Part shown: positions 1 to 8,227 of the stretch, in pieces
Numbering within the stretch: position 1 is the stretch's first letter
Layout: each line of letters begins with the position of its first letter
Assembly: GCA_023453125.1 (NCBI GenBank)
Contig: JAEXUB010000149.1
Coordinates: forward strand, 1 to 46,462
Length of the DNA: 46,462 bases
Direction: 5' to 3'
DNA from: Bacteroidota bacterium
GTDB lineage: Bacteria; Bacteroidota; Ignavibacteria; Ignavibacteriales; Melioribacteraceae
The notes under the pieces: model-generated
Database searches by the model: none
What the model was told of the DNA's origin: nothing
What the model saw: the letters and a program-made list of their open reading frames with translations, nothing else
Translations under genes and position numbers: made by a program

Positions 1-317
1 GATGCGGTAATTACAGGGGGCTTATAGTATTCTCCCGTATTCATAATTACCACCTGGTCAACTTTCCAAAGATTGTAAAATTTTCCGGCTTCGTCCCCAG
101 TATAGGTAATGGGAAGATGAGAAGAATAATAATTCATTTTATAGCCTTTATCCCCGTAAAGCCGGGAGCGTTCCATTGCAGCTGTGTAGGTTGTATAAAC
201 CGGGGAATCGGCTCCTGCTTTTATCTTCAAATAAGGGTCTTTAATATTCAATTGCTGGGCGTTCATAGAAATTATGGATGACAAAAGAAAAGCGAGGATA
301 AGAAGCTGTTTTTTCAT
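1..317 (-). CDS. Secreted protein, N-terminal fragment (function unknown)
   Basis: Partial gene reading leftward off the window edge; about 105 codons are visible. It starts at ATG 317-315 with a GGAG ribosome binding site (323-326) about 6 bases upstream. Residues 1-21 form a typical Sec signal peptide: two lysines, a hydrophobic core (LLILAFLLSSII) and a likely cleavage after NAQ. The mature part is rich in aromatic residues (RSRLYGDKGYKMNYY, GKFYNLWKVDQVV). The style resembles secreted carbohydrate-active or cell-surface proteins of Bacteroidota, but I recognise no family and assign no function. It diverges from the small membrane protein gene at 458. Confidence 0.75.
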   Translation of the reverse strand, partial: MKKQLLILAFLLSSIISMNAQQLNIKDPYLKIKAGADSPVYTTYTAAMERSRLYGDKGYKMNYYSSHLPITYTGDEAGKFYNLWKVDQVVIMNTGEYYKPPVITA

Positions 318-457
318 TTTCACTCCGAATTGGTTTTAAAAAATAACAACATTTTCATAAAAAATGACATTAGAATATAAAAGGAGGGGCGTTTACGGGG
401 TCCATTGACATATAGAATTATTAGAGTTAACTTAACTTTTGGTATAGAAGGTGCGGC

Positions 458-787
458 TTGAAAGGAACAGTTACTAGAAAAAAAAGAATTGGACCGCTTA
501 AGTTCGATAGAGAAGGATTCTATCTCTCATTCGGATTAGGAATTGTATCGATTGGAATTGGAGCCCTGATTATCTGGGGGACTCTTACCGCCCCGGAAGG
601 AGGGAGCCAATCTACAGGCTTTACAACTGCCCAGCGGATAGCACGGGTACTCCCGCGTTCCTGGCAGGAGTGGCTTGCATTTATTTTTGCCGGGCTTTTG
701 ATTCTATTTGGAGCTGTTTTATTATTCCTCGGGGTAAAGCAGATTCTGCAATTTCTAATCTCTAAAATAAAGGGAAAAGAGAATTAA
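458..787 (+). CDS. Small two-TM membrane protein, hypothetical
   Basis: This 109-aa protein starts at TTG 458, with AGAAGG (446-451) as ribosome binding site; no better ATG is in frame upstream. A basic N-terminus (KGTVTRKKRIGPLKFDREG) precedes two hydrophobic segments, roughly residues 22-42 (LSFGLGIVSIGIGALIIWG) and 73-95 (LAFIFAGLLILFGAVLLFLG). The C-terminus is lysine-rich (SKIKGKEN). Both ends are probably cytoplasmic. No family is recognised. Its stop codon overlaps the stop codon of the convergent serine dehydratase gene within a TTAATTAA sequence. Confidence 0.7.
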   Translation: MKGTVTRKKRIGPLKFDREGFYLSFGLGIVSIGIGALIIWGTLTAPEGGSQSTGFTTAQRIARVLPRSWQEWLAFIFAGLLILFGAVLLFLGVKQILQFLISKIKGKEN

Positions 788-2355
788 TTAATTTTCCTCA
801 ATTCGTTTTCAATTTTCTTGGAAGATTCGGTAACTGATAAACCTCCCAGAGCTGTGCATCTCAGTTCGCGGGGAAGGCTCCTTCCTGTTTTATCGAATGC
901 ATCAATCACTTCATCGAGGGGAACAAGATGCTTGAAGCCGGCAAGCGCCATATTGGCGCATGCAAGGGCATTAACCCCCGCCAGAACATTCTTTCCAAGA
1001 CAAGGGGCTTCAACACGCGCGGCAATCGGGTCGCAGGTCATTCCGAATGAATTCTGAAGAGCCATAGAGGCTGCTGCTAAGGATTGATTAAGCGTTCCCC
1101 CGGAGAGAAATGCCAATGCCGCAGCTGCCATACCGGAACCGGAACCGCATTCTGCCTGGCATCCCGCCTCTTCGGCCGCAAATGTTGAGCGGTGTGCTAT
1201 GAACACCCCAATCAGTCCGGCTATAAGCATTCCTTTAACCAAAGTTTCTTCCTGAAGCCTTAAGAAATGAGCCGCCGCTATTACAGGACCTGCTACCGAG
1301 CCGCAGGAACCGGCAGTCGGCGCCGCTACAACTACTCCCATTGAACTCTTTGTCTCCATTATAGCTGTTGTATATAGTGTAATAAGATTAGTCAGCCCGT
1401 CCCCAAGCAGTTTTCCCTCTTCCATCAGCCGATGAAAATTTGGGGATTGCGAGGGAAGAATCCTATCGCCGTATTCAGTACCGCGCAACCCGTTTTCTAT
1501 TGAAGCAGTCATTATCCCTACAATTTCTTTCATCTTTCCAAAGACATCTTCTTTAGTCATTCCTCCCCTCATCGCTTCATACTCGAGAGCGAGTTCCCAT
1601 AATTCAAGATGTTTCTCCCTGTTATATTCGGCCATTTCACCGGCGGATGTAAATGGAACGGCGACGGGATTGGAAGAAAGGACCGGAAGTACAGGGTTAA
1701 GCTGTACAATTTCTGATATGTCCGCGCTTTGACAGATCGCATTTAAGGAAGAGGATTTGATTGGAATGGATGTCTTGATTTCAATGAAGCATTTGTCTCC
1801 ATTGATTACCGAAATAAAATCAGGTTTCAGTTCATTGTAAAGTTTATCTGCAATATCAGAAGATGTATTACCGAAAATCAGAGTCTCATAAAAATCCCCG
1901 GCAATTGAAACACGCGCTCCGTCCAATCCGATAATTTCAATAATTCCGCCCCCTGTGGATAAAGCAGTAATTGTATGGCTGGTTCTGCCATTCTCCAGAT
2001 ATATTTCGTAAGTGTTTGGATGGGGCAGATTAAGCTCTGCATATTCAACTGTCAGTTTAATTCCTGATGCTTCAAAATTTTTTTCATAGTTCAGAAGCTC
2101 TTCGTCGGCCGGGTTAAATCCGAGCAGACCGCTCAGAAGTCCCATATCGGAACCCTGCGATTTATGGGTTGAAGCAAGAGAGCCCATAGTATCAAATTTA
2201 AGACGTATTCCGGAAATCTCATTTTTCATCAGGTCGCGGGCAATTCTGCCGATACGGAGCGCGGCCGCACAGTGGGAGCTCGAAGGACCTCTCATAACCG
2301 GTCCTATTACATCGTTGAATATGCTTGGGAATGCTTTCATACTAAGAATTTTCAT
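784..2355 (-). CDS. sdaA: L-serine ammonia-lyase, iron-sulfur-dependent, single chain
   Basis: Deaminates L-serine to pyruvate and ammonia with a [4Fe-4S] cluster in the cytosol. The N-terminal half is the beta domain, marked by the FNDVIGPVMRGPSSSH signature (residues ~13-28). The C-terminal half is the alpha domain, with the glycine- and cysteine-rich elements APTAGSCGSVAGP, EEAGCQAECGSGSG and MTCDPIAARVEAPCLG that carry the family's conserved cluster cysteines. At 523 aa it is longer than the ~455-aa E. coli SdaA; the extra length lies between the two domains. The start at 2355 is tentative, because an in-frame ATG at 2340 is equally possible and neither has a clear ribosome binding site. 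Together with four amino-acid transporters nearby it suggests amino-acid catabolism. Confidence 0.93.
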   Translation of the reverse strand: MKILSMKAFPSIFNDVIGPVMRGPSSSHCAAALRIGRIARDLMKNEISGIRLKFDTMGSLASTHKSQGSDMGLLSGLLGFNPADEELLNYEKNFEASGIKLTVEYAELNLPHPNTYEIYLENGRTSHTITALSTGGGIIEIIGLDGARVSIAGDFYETLIFGNTSSDIADKLYNELKPDFISVINGDKCFIEIKTSIPIKSSSLNAICQSADISEIVQLNPVLPVLSSNPVAVPFTSAGEMAEYNREKHLELWELALEYEAMRGGMTKEDVFGKMKEIVGIMTASIENGLRGTEYGDRILPSQSPNFHRLMEEGKLLGDGLTNLITLYTTAIMETKSSMGVVVAAPTAGSCGSVAGPVIAAAHFLRLQEETLVKGMLIAGLIGVFIAHRSTFAAEEAGCQAECGSGSGMAAAALAFLSGGTLNQSLAAASMALQNSFGMTCDPIAARVEAPCLGKNVLAGVNALACANMALAGFKHLVPLDEVIDAFDKTGRSLPRELRCTALGGLSVTESSKKIENELRKIN

Positions 2356-2487
2356 GAATAATTATATAAAGATAATAAAATAATGGAATGAAGCCTATTT
2401 GTTTTACAGAGCATTTTTGTTGCAAAATTGTTCTTTATGAAATAGATTGAAGCTGTATTAAATCTCAGTTACGAAAAGGGAGTCTCT

Positions 2488-3786
2488 ATGATTGAGAAAA
2501 TTCTGGATGTAATTAGGTTTCACGACGAAAAAGAGGATTATGAAACCGTTATTGGAACAATAGAGAAGGGAGTTGAGTTCAGGGGCACGAATTTATGGGT
2601 TTTAGTTTTTGCAATATTTGTGGCTTCGCTAGGACTTAATTTGAACTCAACCGCCGTTATAATTGGCGCCATGCTTATTTCGCCGCTGATGGGACCGATA
2701 ATGGGAATAGGTTTATCGGTGGCAATTAATGATCTTCCTCTCCTTAAGAAGTCGGCCCGCAATTTTGCATATGCAGTCTTAGCGGGACTCATAACGTCCA
2801 CAATTTATTTTTCCATATCTCCGTTAAGCGATGCATATTCGGAGCTGCTGGCAAGGACAACACCTACAATTTACGACGTACTGATTGCATTCATGGGAGG
2901 AATGGCCGCAATAGTAGCAACTTCGAGCCGCAACAAGGGGAATGTAATTGCGGGCGCTGCTATTGCAACGGCATTAATGCCCCCGCTATGTACCGCCGGT
3001 TACGGTATCGCCTCGATGAAACCGGGTTTTATTTTCGGAGCTTTATACCTTTTTACGATTAATGCTGTATTTATAGGGCTGGCAACTCTCATAACAACCC
3101 GTATTCTAAAATTCCCCGTAAAGCATCTTCCCGACAGTGCCAAAGAAAGAAAAAACAGAAGAATTATTTTCGCCGTAATAATTATTACTCTGGCTCCCAG
3201 CATTTATTCCGGCTATCTAATGATTCAGGAGAACAGGTTTGTAACCAAGGCTGGGAGATTTGCCGAAGCTTATCTTACTTTCGAAGGGAGTTACCAGCTA
3301 AACAAGATTATTGATCCGAGGAAAGAAACAATAACTCTCATATTCGGCGGAAAGGATATTTCTCCGGAACAGATTGCCTCTATGAAAGAAAAACTCCACA
3401 TATTCGGACTCGATAACGCAAAGCTTGAGGTTAAACAGGGGCTGTCTCTTTCCGAAAAGGATAAAGAATCGGCAAGGATAGTTCAGCTTACCAGGACAAT
3501 TCAGGAAAAGGATGCATTGATAACAGGGCTAAGAGCGGATGCAGAGTCTTACCGCCTTAATGAAACCCTTTCTAAACAGATTCTTGGAGAAATGAAAGCC
3601 CTTTATCCTGCAGTGAAATCAATTTCGGTTAACAGGGGAAAAGAATATGAATCGGAGAAGGAGACTGCGTCGGATATAGTAATTATTAACGACGGCAGAA
3701 AACTTAACGGTAACGACAGAGAGAAAATAAAAACATGGCTGTCAAAAAGACTCGAAAGCGGCAATGTTAGTATATTTTTCTATTAA
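2488..3786 (+). CDS. DUF389 / TIGR00341 family membrane protein
   Basis: This 432-aa inner-membrane protein belongs to the DUF389 family, whose function is not established. The hallmark segment is present: GVEFRGTNLWVLVFAIFVAS followed by the NSTAVIIGAMLISPLMGPIMG stretch and LPLLKKSARNF (residues ~28-95). About six to seven hydrophobic helices fill residues 35-245. The remaining C-terminal ~190 residues are soluble and contain a predicted coiled-coil stretch near residues 320-360 (LSEKDKESARIVQLTRTIQ). A GGGAG motif precedes ATG 2488. A hairpin shared with the convergent pyrophosphatase gene follows the stop. Confidence 0.85.
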   Translation: MIEKILDVIRFHDEKEDYETVIGTIEKGVEFRGTNLWVLVFAIFVASLGLNLNSTAVIIGAMLISPLMGPIMGIGLSVAINDLPLLKKSARNFAYAVLAGLITSTIYFSISPLSDAYSELLARTTPTIYDVLIAFMGGMAAIVATSSRNKGNVIAGAAIATALMPPLCTAGYGIASMKPGFIFGALYLFTINAVFIGLATLITTRILKFPVKHLPDSAKERKNRRIIFAVIIITLAPSIYSGYLMIQENRFVTKAGRFAEAYLTFEGSYQLNKIIDPRKETITLIFGGKDISPEQIASMKEKLHIFGLDNAKLEVKQGLSLSEKDKESARIVQLTRTIQEKDALITGLRADAESYRLNETLSKQILGEMKALYPAVKSISVNRGKEYESEKETASDIVIINDGRKLNGNDREKIKTWLSKRLESGNVSIFFY

Positions 3787-3818
3787 GCCTGATTTTGGGA
3801 AATCGATTTAAAATAAAA

Positions 3819-3849
3819 AAGGCCGTCAGTGTTTGACGGCCTTCTTCAT
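3819..3849. terminator. Bidirectional intrinsic terminator
   Basis: A 10-bp stem (AAGGCCGTCA at 3819-3828 pairing with TGACGGCCTT at 3834-3843) has a 5-base loop. An A-run lies on the left (3811-3820) and a T-rich run on the right. It sits between convergent stops at 3786 and 3864, so it can serve both genes. Confidence 0.85.
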
Positions 3850-3863
3850 TAAAAACAGTTTAC

Positions 3864-6059
3864 TTATAAAACACTGAATGCGATTGTAAGTCCTGCCATT
3901 ACGATAGAAACCATGCTCATTAATTTAATGAGAATATTTAAGCTTGGTCCCGACGTGTCTTTGAAAGGATCGCCTACTGTATCGCCAATAACGCCGGCTT
4001 TATGAGCATCCGAACCTTTACCGCCGTGATGGCCTTCTTCAATATATTTCTTGGCATTATCCCATGCGCCCCCCGAGTTAGCCATAAATACAGCTAAAAC
4101 GAAACCGGATCCGAGACCGCCTACTAAGAGTCCCATTACGCCGCTTACGCCGAATATTACTCCTGTTAACACAGGAATAATAATTGCCAGCATTGAAGGA
4201 AGAACCATTTCGCGCTGAGCCCCCTTAGTTGAGATAGCAACGCATTTTGCATATTCAGGTTCTGCATTTCCGGTAAGTATTCCCGGAATTTCGCGGAACT
4301 GTCTTCTTACTTCATCAACCATCTTAGCCGCTGCGCGTCCGACTGCGTTCATTGTAAGACCGCAGAATAGGAATGACATCATTGAGCCGATGAATACACC
4401 TATTAAAACTTTTGGATTCATAAGGTTGATATCGTAATAGTTCATAAAGTCGGCTAGAGAAGCCTCTTGAATTTTTATTTCGCGTCCGTCTGTGAATGTT
4501 AATACTGTCTGACCGACACGCAGAAGTGCGATTTTAATTTCTTCGATATAGGATGCAAGAAGCGCAAGAGCCGTTAAAGCAGCCGAGCCGATAGCGAAAC
4601 CCTTTCCGGTTGCTGCTGTTGTATTGCCCAGAGAATCGAGAGCGTCTGTGCGTTTTCTAACTTCCGGACCGAGTTGGCTCATTTCGGCATTGCCGCCGGC
4701 GTTATCTGCAATCGGACCGTATGCGTCGGTTGCAAGAGTAATACCCAGGGTCGAGAGCATACCAACTGCTGCAATACCAATTCCGTAAAGCCCCATTGCA
4801 GCATCGGACATGTTGAAGTTTGCGGCAAATAAATAAGCAAGAATAATTCCAACGCCGATTGAAATTACAGGAATCGCGGTAGAGATCATACCGGTGCCGA
4901 TGCCTGCTATAATAACCGTAGCCGGGCCGGTTGTAGCATTGTCTGCAATTCTCTGTGTCGGCTTATGCGAATGTGATGTGTAATACTCTGTGGCTTTACC
5001 AATTATTATACCTACTATAAGGCCGGTAACAATGGCGCCCCAAATACCCACAGCGTTCTTAAGATCGAGAAGTGTTACAATTATATAAGAGAAAATAATA
5101 ATTAAAACTGAGCTTATGTTTATTCCGCGTGAAAGAGATGCGAGTAGATCTTTCTGGGTTGCATCTTCTTTTGTCTTAACCATAAAGATGCCGACAATCG
5201 AAAGTACAATGCCGATTGCGGCAATTAACATTGGAGCAATAACGGCTTTGAACTGCAGAGAAGGGTCGTTCATAAACGCCGCGGCGCCAAGAGCGGCAGT
5301 GGCAAGAATAGAACCGCAGTATGATTCATAAAGGTCGGCGCCCATTCCGGCAACGTCGCCAACGTTATCTCCAACGTTATCTGCAATTGTAGCCGGGTTC
5401 CTCGGATCGTCTTCCGGGATTCCTGCTTCAACTTTACCTACAAGGTCTGCGCCTACGTCGGCAGCTTTTGTAAAAATACCGCCCCCCACTCTTGCAAAAA
5501 GAGCCTGTGTAGAGGCGCCCATTCCGAATGTAAGCATTGTTGTTGTAATAATAGCGAGGTTATGGCCGTCTGTTAATGAGACCGGGTAAAAATATCTGAG
5601 GACAATGAACCATAATGAAATATCCAAAAGGCCGAGACCGACAACTACAAGTCCCATTACCGCGCCGCTGCGGAATGCAATACGCAGACCGGCATTAAGC
5701 GAATTCTGAGCCGCCTTTGCAGTTCTTGCCGATGCATATGTTGCTGTCTTCATTCCGAAGAAACCGGCGAGCCCCGAAAAGAAACCGCCTGTTAAAAAGG
5801 CAAAAGGAACCCATGGATTCTGATAATTAAATCCATAAGCCATAATAGCAAATACTGTTGTAAGTCCCAGGAAAAAGAGTCCTACCACTTTATACTGCTG
5901 TTTCAAATAAGCCATAGCTCCCTGTCTAACATAAAGAGCAATAGCCTTCATTCTTTCGGTTCCTTCATCCTGTCCCATCATCTGCTTAAAGAAATAGTAA
6001 GCAAAGAACAAGGCAATTACAGAACCTATTGGTACAATCCAGAATAGATTTTCAACCAT
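3864..6059 (-). CDS. hppA: Membrane-bound ion-translocating pyrophosphatase, K+-dependent type
   Basis: Couples hydrolysis of cytosolic PPi to H+ and/or Na+ export across the inner membrane. It is about 731 aa with roughly 16 hydrophobic helices. The PPi-binding signature DLVGKVEAGIPEDDPRNPA is followed by DNVGDNVGDVAGMGADLYE, and a second acidic site is at the C-terminus (GDTVGDPFKDTSGPSLN). In the subtype-determining motif GNTTAATGKGF, an alanine stands where K+-independent enzymes have lysine, so this is the K+-dependent class. That class includes Na+ pumps; I cannot settle the ion from sequence alone. The start at 6059 is preferred over ATG 6065 because GGAG lies 7 bases before it but only 1-2 bases before the outer ATG. 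Confidence 0.96.
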   Translation of the reverse strand: MVENLFWIVPIGSVIALFFAYYFFKQMMGQDEGTERMKAIALYVRQGAMAYLKQQYKVVGLFFLGLTTVFAIMAYGFNYQNPWVPFAFLTGGFFSGLAGFFGMKTATYASARTAKAAQNSLNAGLRIAFRSGAVMGLVVVGLGLLDISLWFIVLRYFYPVSLTDGHNLAIITTTMLTFGMGASTQALFARVGGGIFTKAADVGADLVGKVEAGIPEDDPRNPATIADNVGDNVGDVAGMGADLYESYCGSILATAALGAAAFMNDPSLQFKAVIAPMLIAAIGIVLSIVGIFMVKTKEDATQKDLLASLSRGINISSVLIIIFSYIIVTLLDLKNAVGIWGAIVTGLIVGIIIGKATEYYTSHSHKPTQRIADNATTGPATVIIAGIGTGMISTAIPVISIGVGIILAYLFAANFNMSDAAMGLYGIGIAAVGMLSTLGITLATDAYGPIADNAGGNAEMSQLGPEVRKRTDALDSLGNTTAATGKGFAIGSAALTALALLASYIEEIKIALLRVGQTVLTFTDGREIKIQEASLADFMNYYDINLMNPKVLIGVFIGSMMSFLFCGLTMNAVGRAAAKMVDEVRRQFREIPGILTGNAEPEYAKCVAISTKGAQREMVLPSMLAIIIPVLTGVIFGVSGVMGLLVGGLGSGFVLAVFMANSGGAWDNAKKYIEEGHHGGKGSDAHKAGVIGDTVGDPFKDTSGPSLNILIKLMSMVSIVMAGLTIAFSVL

Positions 6060-6065
6060 TGGCAT

Positions 6066-6414
6066 TCTCCAATTTATTCATATATAGTTTAATTAAATTA
6101 AAATAGTAGTCTTAAACGGGCTGCAATCTAAAATTTCCAAATTTGAGATGCAACATATAAATCTAAATTATTAGAGTTAGTAGATTTATGATTCATTTTG
6201 ATTTCTCCGGAACTTTACCGGAAAGGGTTCATATCTTATTTATCCTTGTGAAAATAATAATCTAATGTTATAAATCCTATACAAGACCCTCTTTTTTGAT
6301 TAAATTTAGTTAATTCGGACGGCGGACTCTGTTTATTCGGCTTTCGAATTCCACTTGGATTTGGAACTGTTTTGCTTATTTTGGCATTTAATATTTAAAT
6401 AAAAACGGAGTTAT
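6066..6414. other. 349-base intergenic region between divergent hppA and terC-like genes
   Basis: AT-rich and non-coding; it must carry both divergent promoters. A short imperfect hairpin (TCCGG...CCGGA, about 6206-6222) is visible. I looked for a yybP-ykoY (manganese) riboswitch or PRE element, which precede some terC/alx genes, and saw no recognisable core. No small ORF with a convincing ribosome binding site was found. Confidence 0.5.
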
Positions 6415-7419
6415 ATGATACTATTTCCTTTTGCTGAGTACTGGGGTTTTTATGCGGGATTTACCCTTTTTGTACTTTTAATGCTTGCTCTCGATCTTGG
6501 AGTATTCCACCGCACGGCACACGAAGTGAGCTTTAAGGAAGCTCTTACCTGGTCTATTGTATGGGTTTCCCTGGCGCTTATTTTCAACGTACTCTTTTAT
6601 TTTTATGCCGAATGGAAATTTACTACAAACGAAGCTTTAATGTCTCTGCCCGGATTTAACCCGCAGACAATGGCAAAGCAGATGGGGCTCGAATTCCTGA
6701 CCGGTTATATTATTGAGAAATCCCTTTCAGTCGATAATATTTTTGTATTCGTAGTTGTATTCTCATTCTTCGCTATTCCGGCAAAGTATCAGCACCGGGT
6801 GCTTTTTTATGGAATTTTGGGGGCGCTTATTTTCAGGATTATTTTTATTTCCCTCGGCTCAATACTAATGGAATATCATCTGGTTGTTATTATCTTCGGT
6901 ATATTACTAATGCTTACAGGGTTGAAAATTCTTTTTGCCCCCGAAAAACAGATTGATCCGGAGAAGAACCCTCTGATTAAACTTCTGCGAAAGATTCTCC
7001 CCGTTACTCCAACGCTTGAAGGGGACAAATTCCTTCTCCGTAAAAACGGAATAGTTTACGGAACCCCGCTTCTCGTAGCCTTGGTTTTTATCGAATTATC
7101 CGACATTATATTCGCAGTTGATTCGGTACCTGCAATTTTTGCCGTTACTAAAGAGCCTCTAATAGTATTTACATCAAACATCTTTGCAATACTCGGTTTG
7201 AGGGCAATGTTCTTTATGCTTGCAGGAATTATCCACAAATTCCGCTTCCTTAAATACGGTTTGGGGGTTATTCTATTGTTCGTTGGCCTTAAGATGGCAT
7301 GGCTTAATGAACTATGGGGAGGCAAATTCCCTATTTCCGTTTCCCTTATTGTTATCGGTTCAATACTTCTAATAACAATTCTTCTTTCGGTCTTCATACC
7401 CGTGAAGAAAAAGGAATAA
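6415..7419 (+). CDS. TerC/Alx family integral membrane protein
   Basis: This 334-aa polytopic membrane protein of the TerC family is related to E. coli Alx and to TerC. Family members are linked to manganese export and metal loading of secreted proteins. It has about nine hydrophobic helices. The conserved elements LDLGVFHRTAHEVSFKEAL (residues ~26-44), EKSLSVDNIFVF (~101-112) and a second acidic motif FIELSDIIFAVDSVPA are present; the two acidic helices form the presumed metal path. ATG 6415 is preceded by ACGGAG. The gene is followed directly by its own terminator, so it appears monocistronic. Confidence 0.9.
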   Translation: MILFPFAEYWGFYAGFTLFVLLMLALDLGVFHRTAHEVSFKEALTWSIVWVSLALIFNVLFYFYAEWKFTTNEALMSLPGFNPQTMAKQMGLEFLTGYIIEKSLSVDNIFVFVVVFSFFAIPAKYQHRVLFYGILGALIFRIIFISLGSILMEYHLVVIIFGILLMLTGLKILFAPEKQIDPEKNPLIKLLRKILPVTPTLEGDKFLLRKNGIVYGTPLLVALVFIELSDIIFAVDSVPAIFAVTKEPLIVFTSNIFAILGLRAMFFMLAGIIHKFRFLKYGLGVILLFVGLKMAWLNELWGGKFPISVSLIVIGSILLITILLSVFIPVKKKE

Positions 7420-7431
7420 AGAAATTTAAAG

Positions 7432-7456
7432 AAGGGGGGCTTGCCCCCTTTTTTTA
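7432..7456 (+). terminator. Intrinsic terminator after the terC-like gene
   Basis: A 7-bp stem, AAGGGGG (7432-7438) with CCCCCTT (7444-7450), has a 5-base loop and is followed by a run of T to about 7455. It lies 12 bases after the stop at 7419. Confidence 0.88.
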
Positions 7457-7520
7457 TCCCCCTTTGAACATTTTTTTCTATTTTTAGATATTCAATTATA
7501 AAATCTTCAGCGGAGAATTT

Positions 7521-8156
7521 TTGGAAACTATTAAAGACCTAATTGATCTTTTCCTTCACCTAGATAAGCATCTGAATGAAATAATACTGCAATACGGGAC
7601 ATTTACATATCTAATTCTATTTTTAATAATTTTTGCCGAGACAGGGTTGGTTGTAACACCGTTCCTGCCGGGGGATTCTCTTCTCTTTGCAGCCGGTACA
7701 TTCGCGGCCTCGGGTTCACTTGACCCGTTCATTCTTTTTCTTCTTTTAAGCGTTGCGGCAATAATAGGGGATAGTGTAAATTACGCATTCGGCAAGTATG
7801 TGGGGCCGAAGATATTCGAAAAGAACAAGATAAAATTTCTTAAGAAAGAACATCTTGACAGAACTCACGCTTTTTATGAAAAACACGGGGGAAAGACAAT
7901 AATTATTGCCCGCTTTATTCCAATTATAAGAACATTTGCCCCTTTTGTAGCGGGAATTGGAAGCATGACATACGGAAAGTTTATTGCCTACAATATTATC
8001 GGCGGTATAATTTGGGTGGGGATTTTCGTATTCGGGGGATACTTCTTCGGGAATCTCCCCTTTGTAAAGAATAATTTTTCAATAGTTATTGTTGCCATAA
8101 TCATAATATCGGTTATTCCCGCGGTTGTAGAGTTTCTGAGACACAGAAAAAAATAA
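7521..8156 (+). CDS. DedA family membrane protein
   Basis: This 211-aa inner-membrane protein is in the DedA/SNARE-associated family (PF09335). Recent work links members to phospholipid carrier scrambling. The family motifs are clear: ETGLVVTPFLPGDSLLFAAG near residues 33-52, then FGKYVGPKIFEK, and RFIPIIRTFAPFVAGIG in the central re-entrant region. Four to five hydrophobic segments are visible and the tail is basic (FLRHRKK). The start is TTG 7521 with CGGAG at 7511-7515. It is flanked by the terC terminator and a convergent terminator, so it is probably a single-gene unit. Confidence 0.92.
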   Translation: METIKDLIDLFLHLDKHLNEIILQYGTFTYLILFLIIFAETGLVVTPFLPGDSLLFAAGTFAASGSLDPFILFLLLSVAAIIGDSVNYAFGKYVGPKIFEKNKIKFLKKEHLDRTHAFYEKHGGKTIIIARFIPIIRTFAPFVAGIGSMTYGKFIAYNIIGGIIWVGIFVFGGYFFGNLPFVKNNFSIVIVAIIIISVIPAVVEFLRHRKK

Positions 8157-8177
8157 AGTTAATAAATGCTAATAAAA

Positions 8178-8203
8178 AAAAGGGAGCCGCAGACTCCCTT
8201 TTC
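8178..8203. terminator. Bidirectional intrinsic terminator (dedA / AGCS1)
   Basis: A 9-bp stem (AAAAGGGAG at 8178-8186 with CTCCCTTTT at 8194-8202) with a 7-base loop is flanked by A- and T-rich tracts. It lies between the convergent stops at 8156 and 8228. Confidence 0.8.
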
Positions 8204-8227
8204 TATTATTATAAAACAACTCGAAAT

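Noticed and set aside
6066..6414. Manganese (yybP-ykoY) riboswitch before the terC-like gene
   Set aside because: The conserved loop sequences of that class were not seen, only a weak hairpin.
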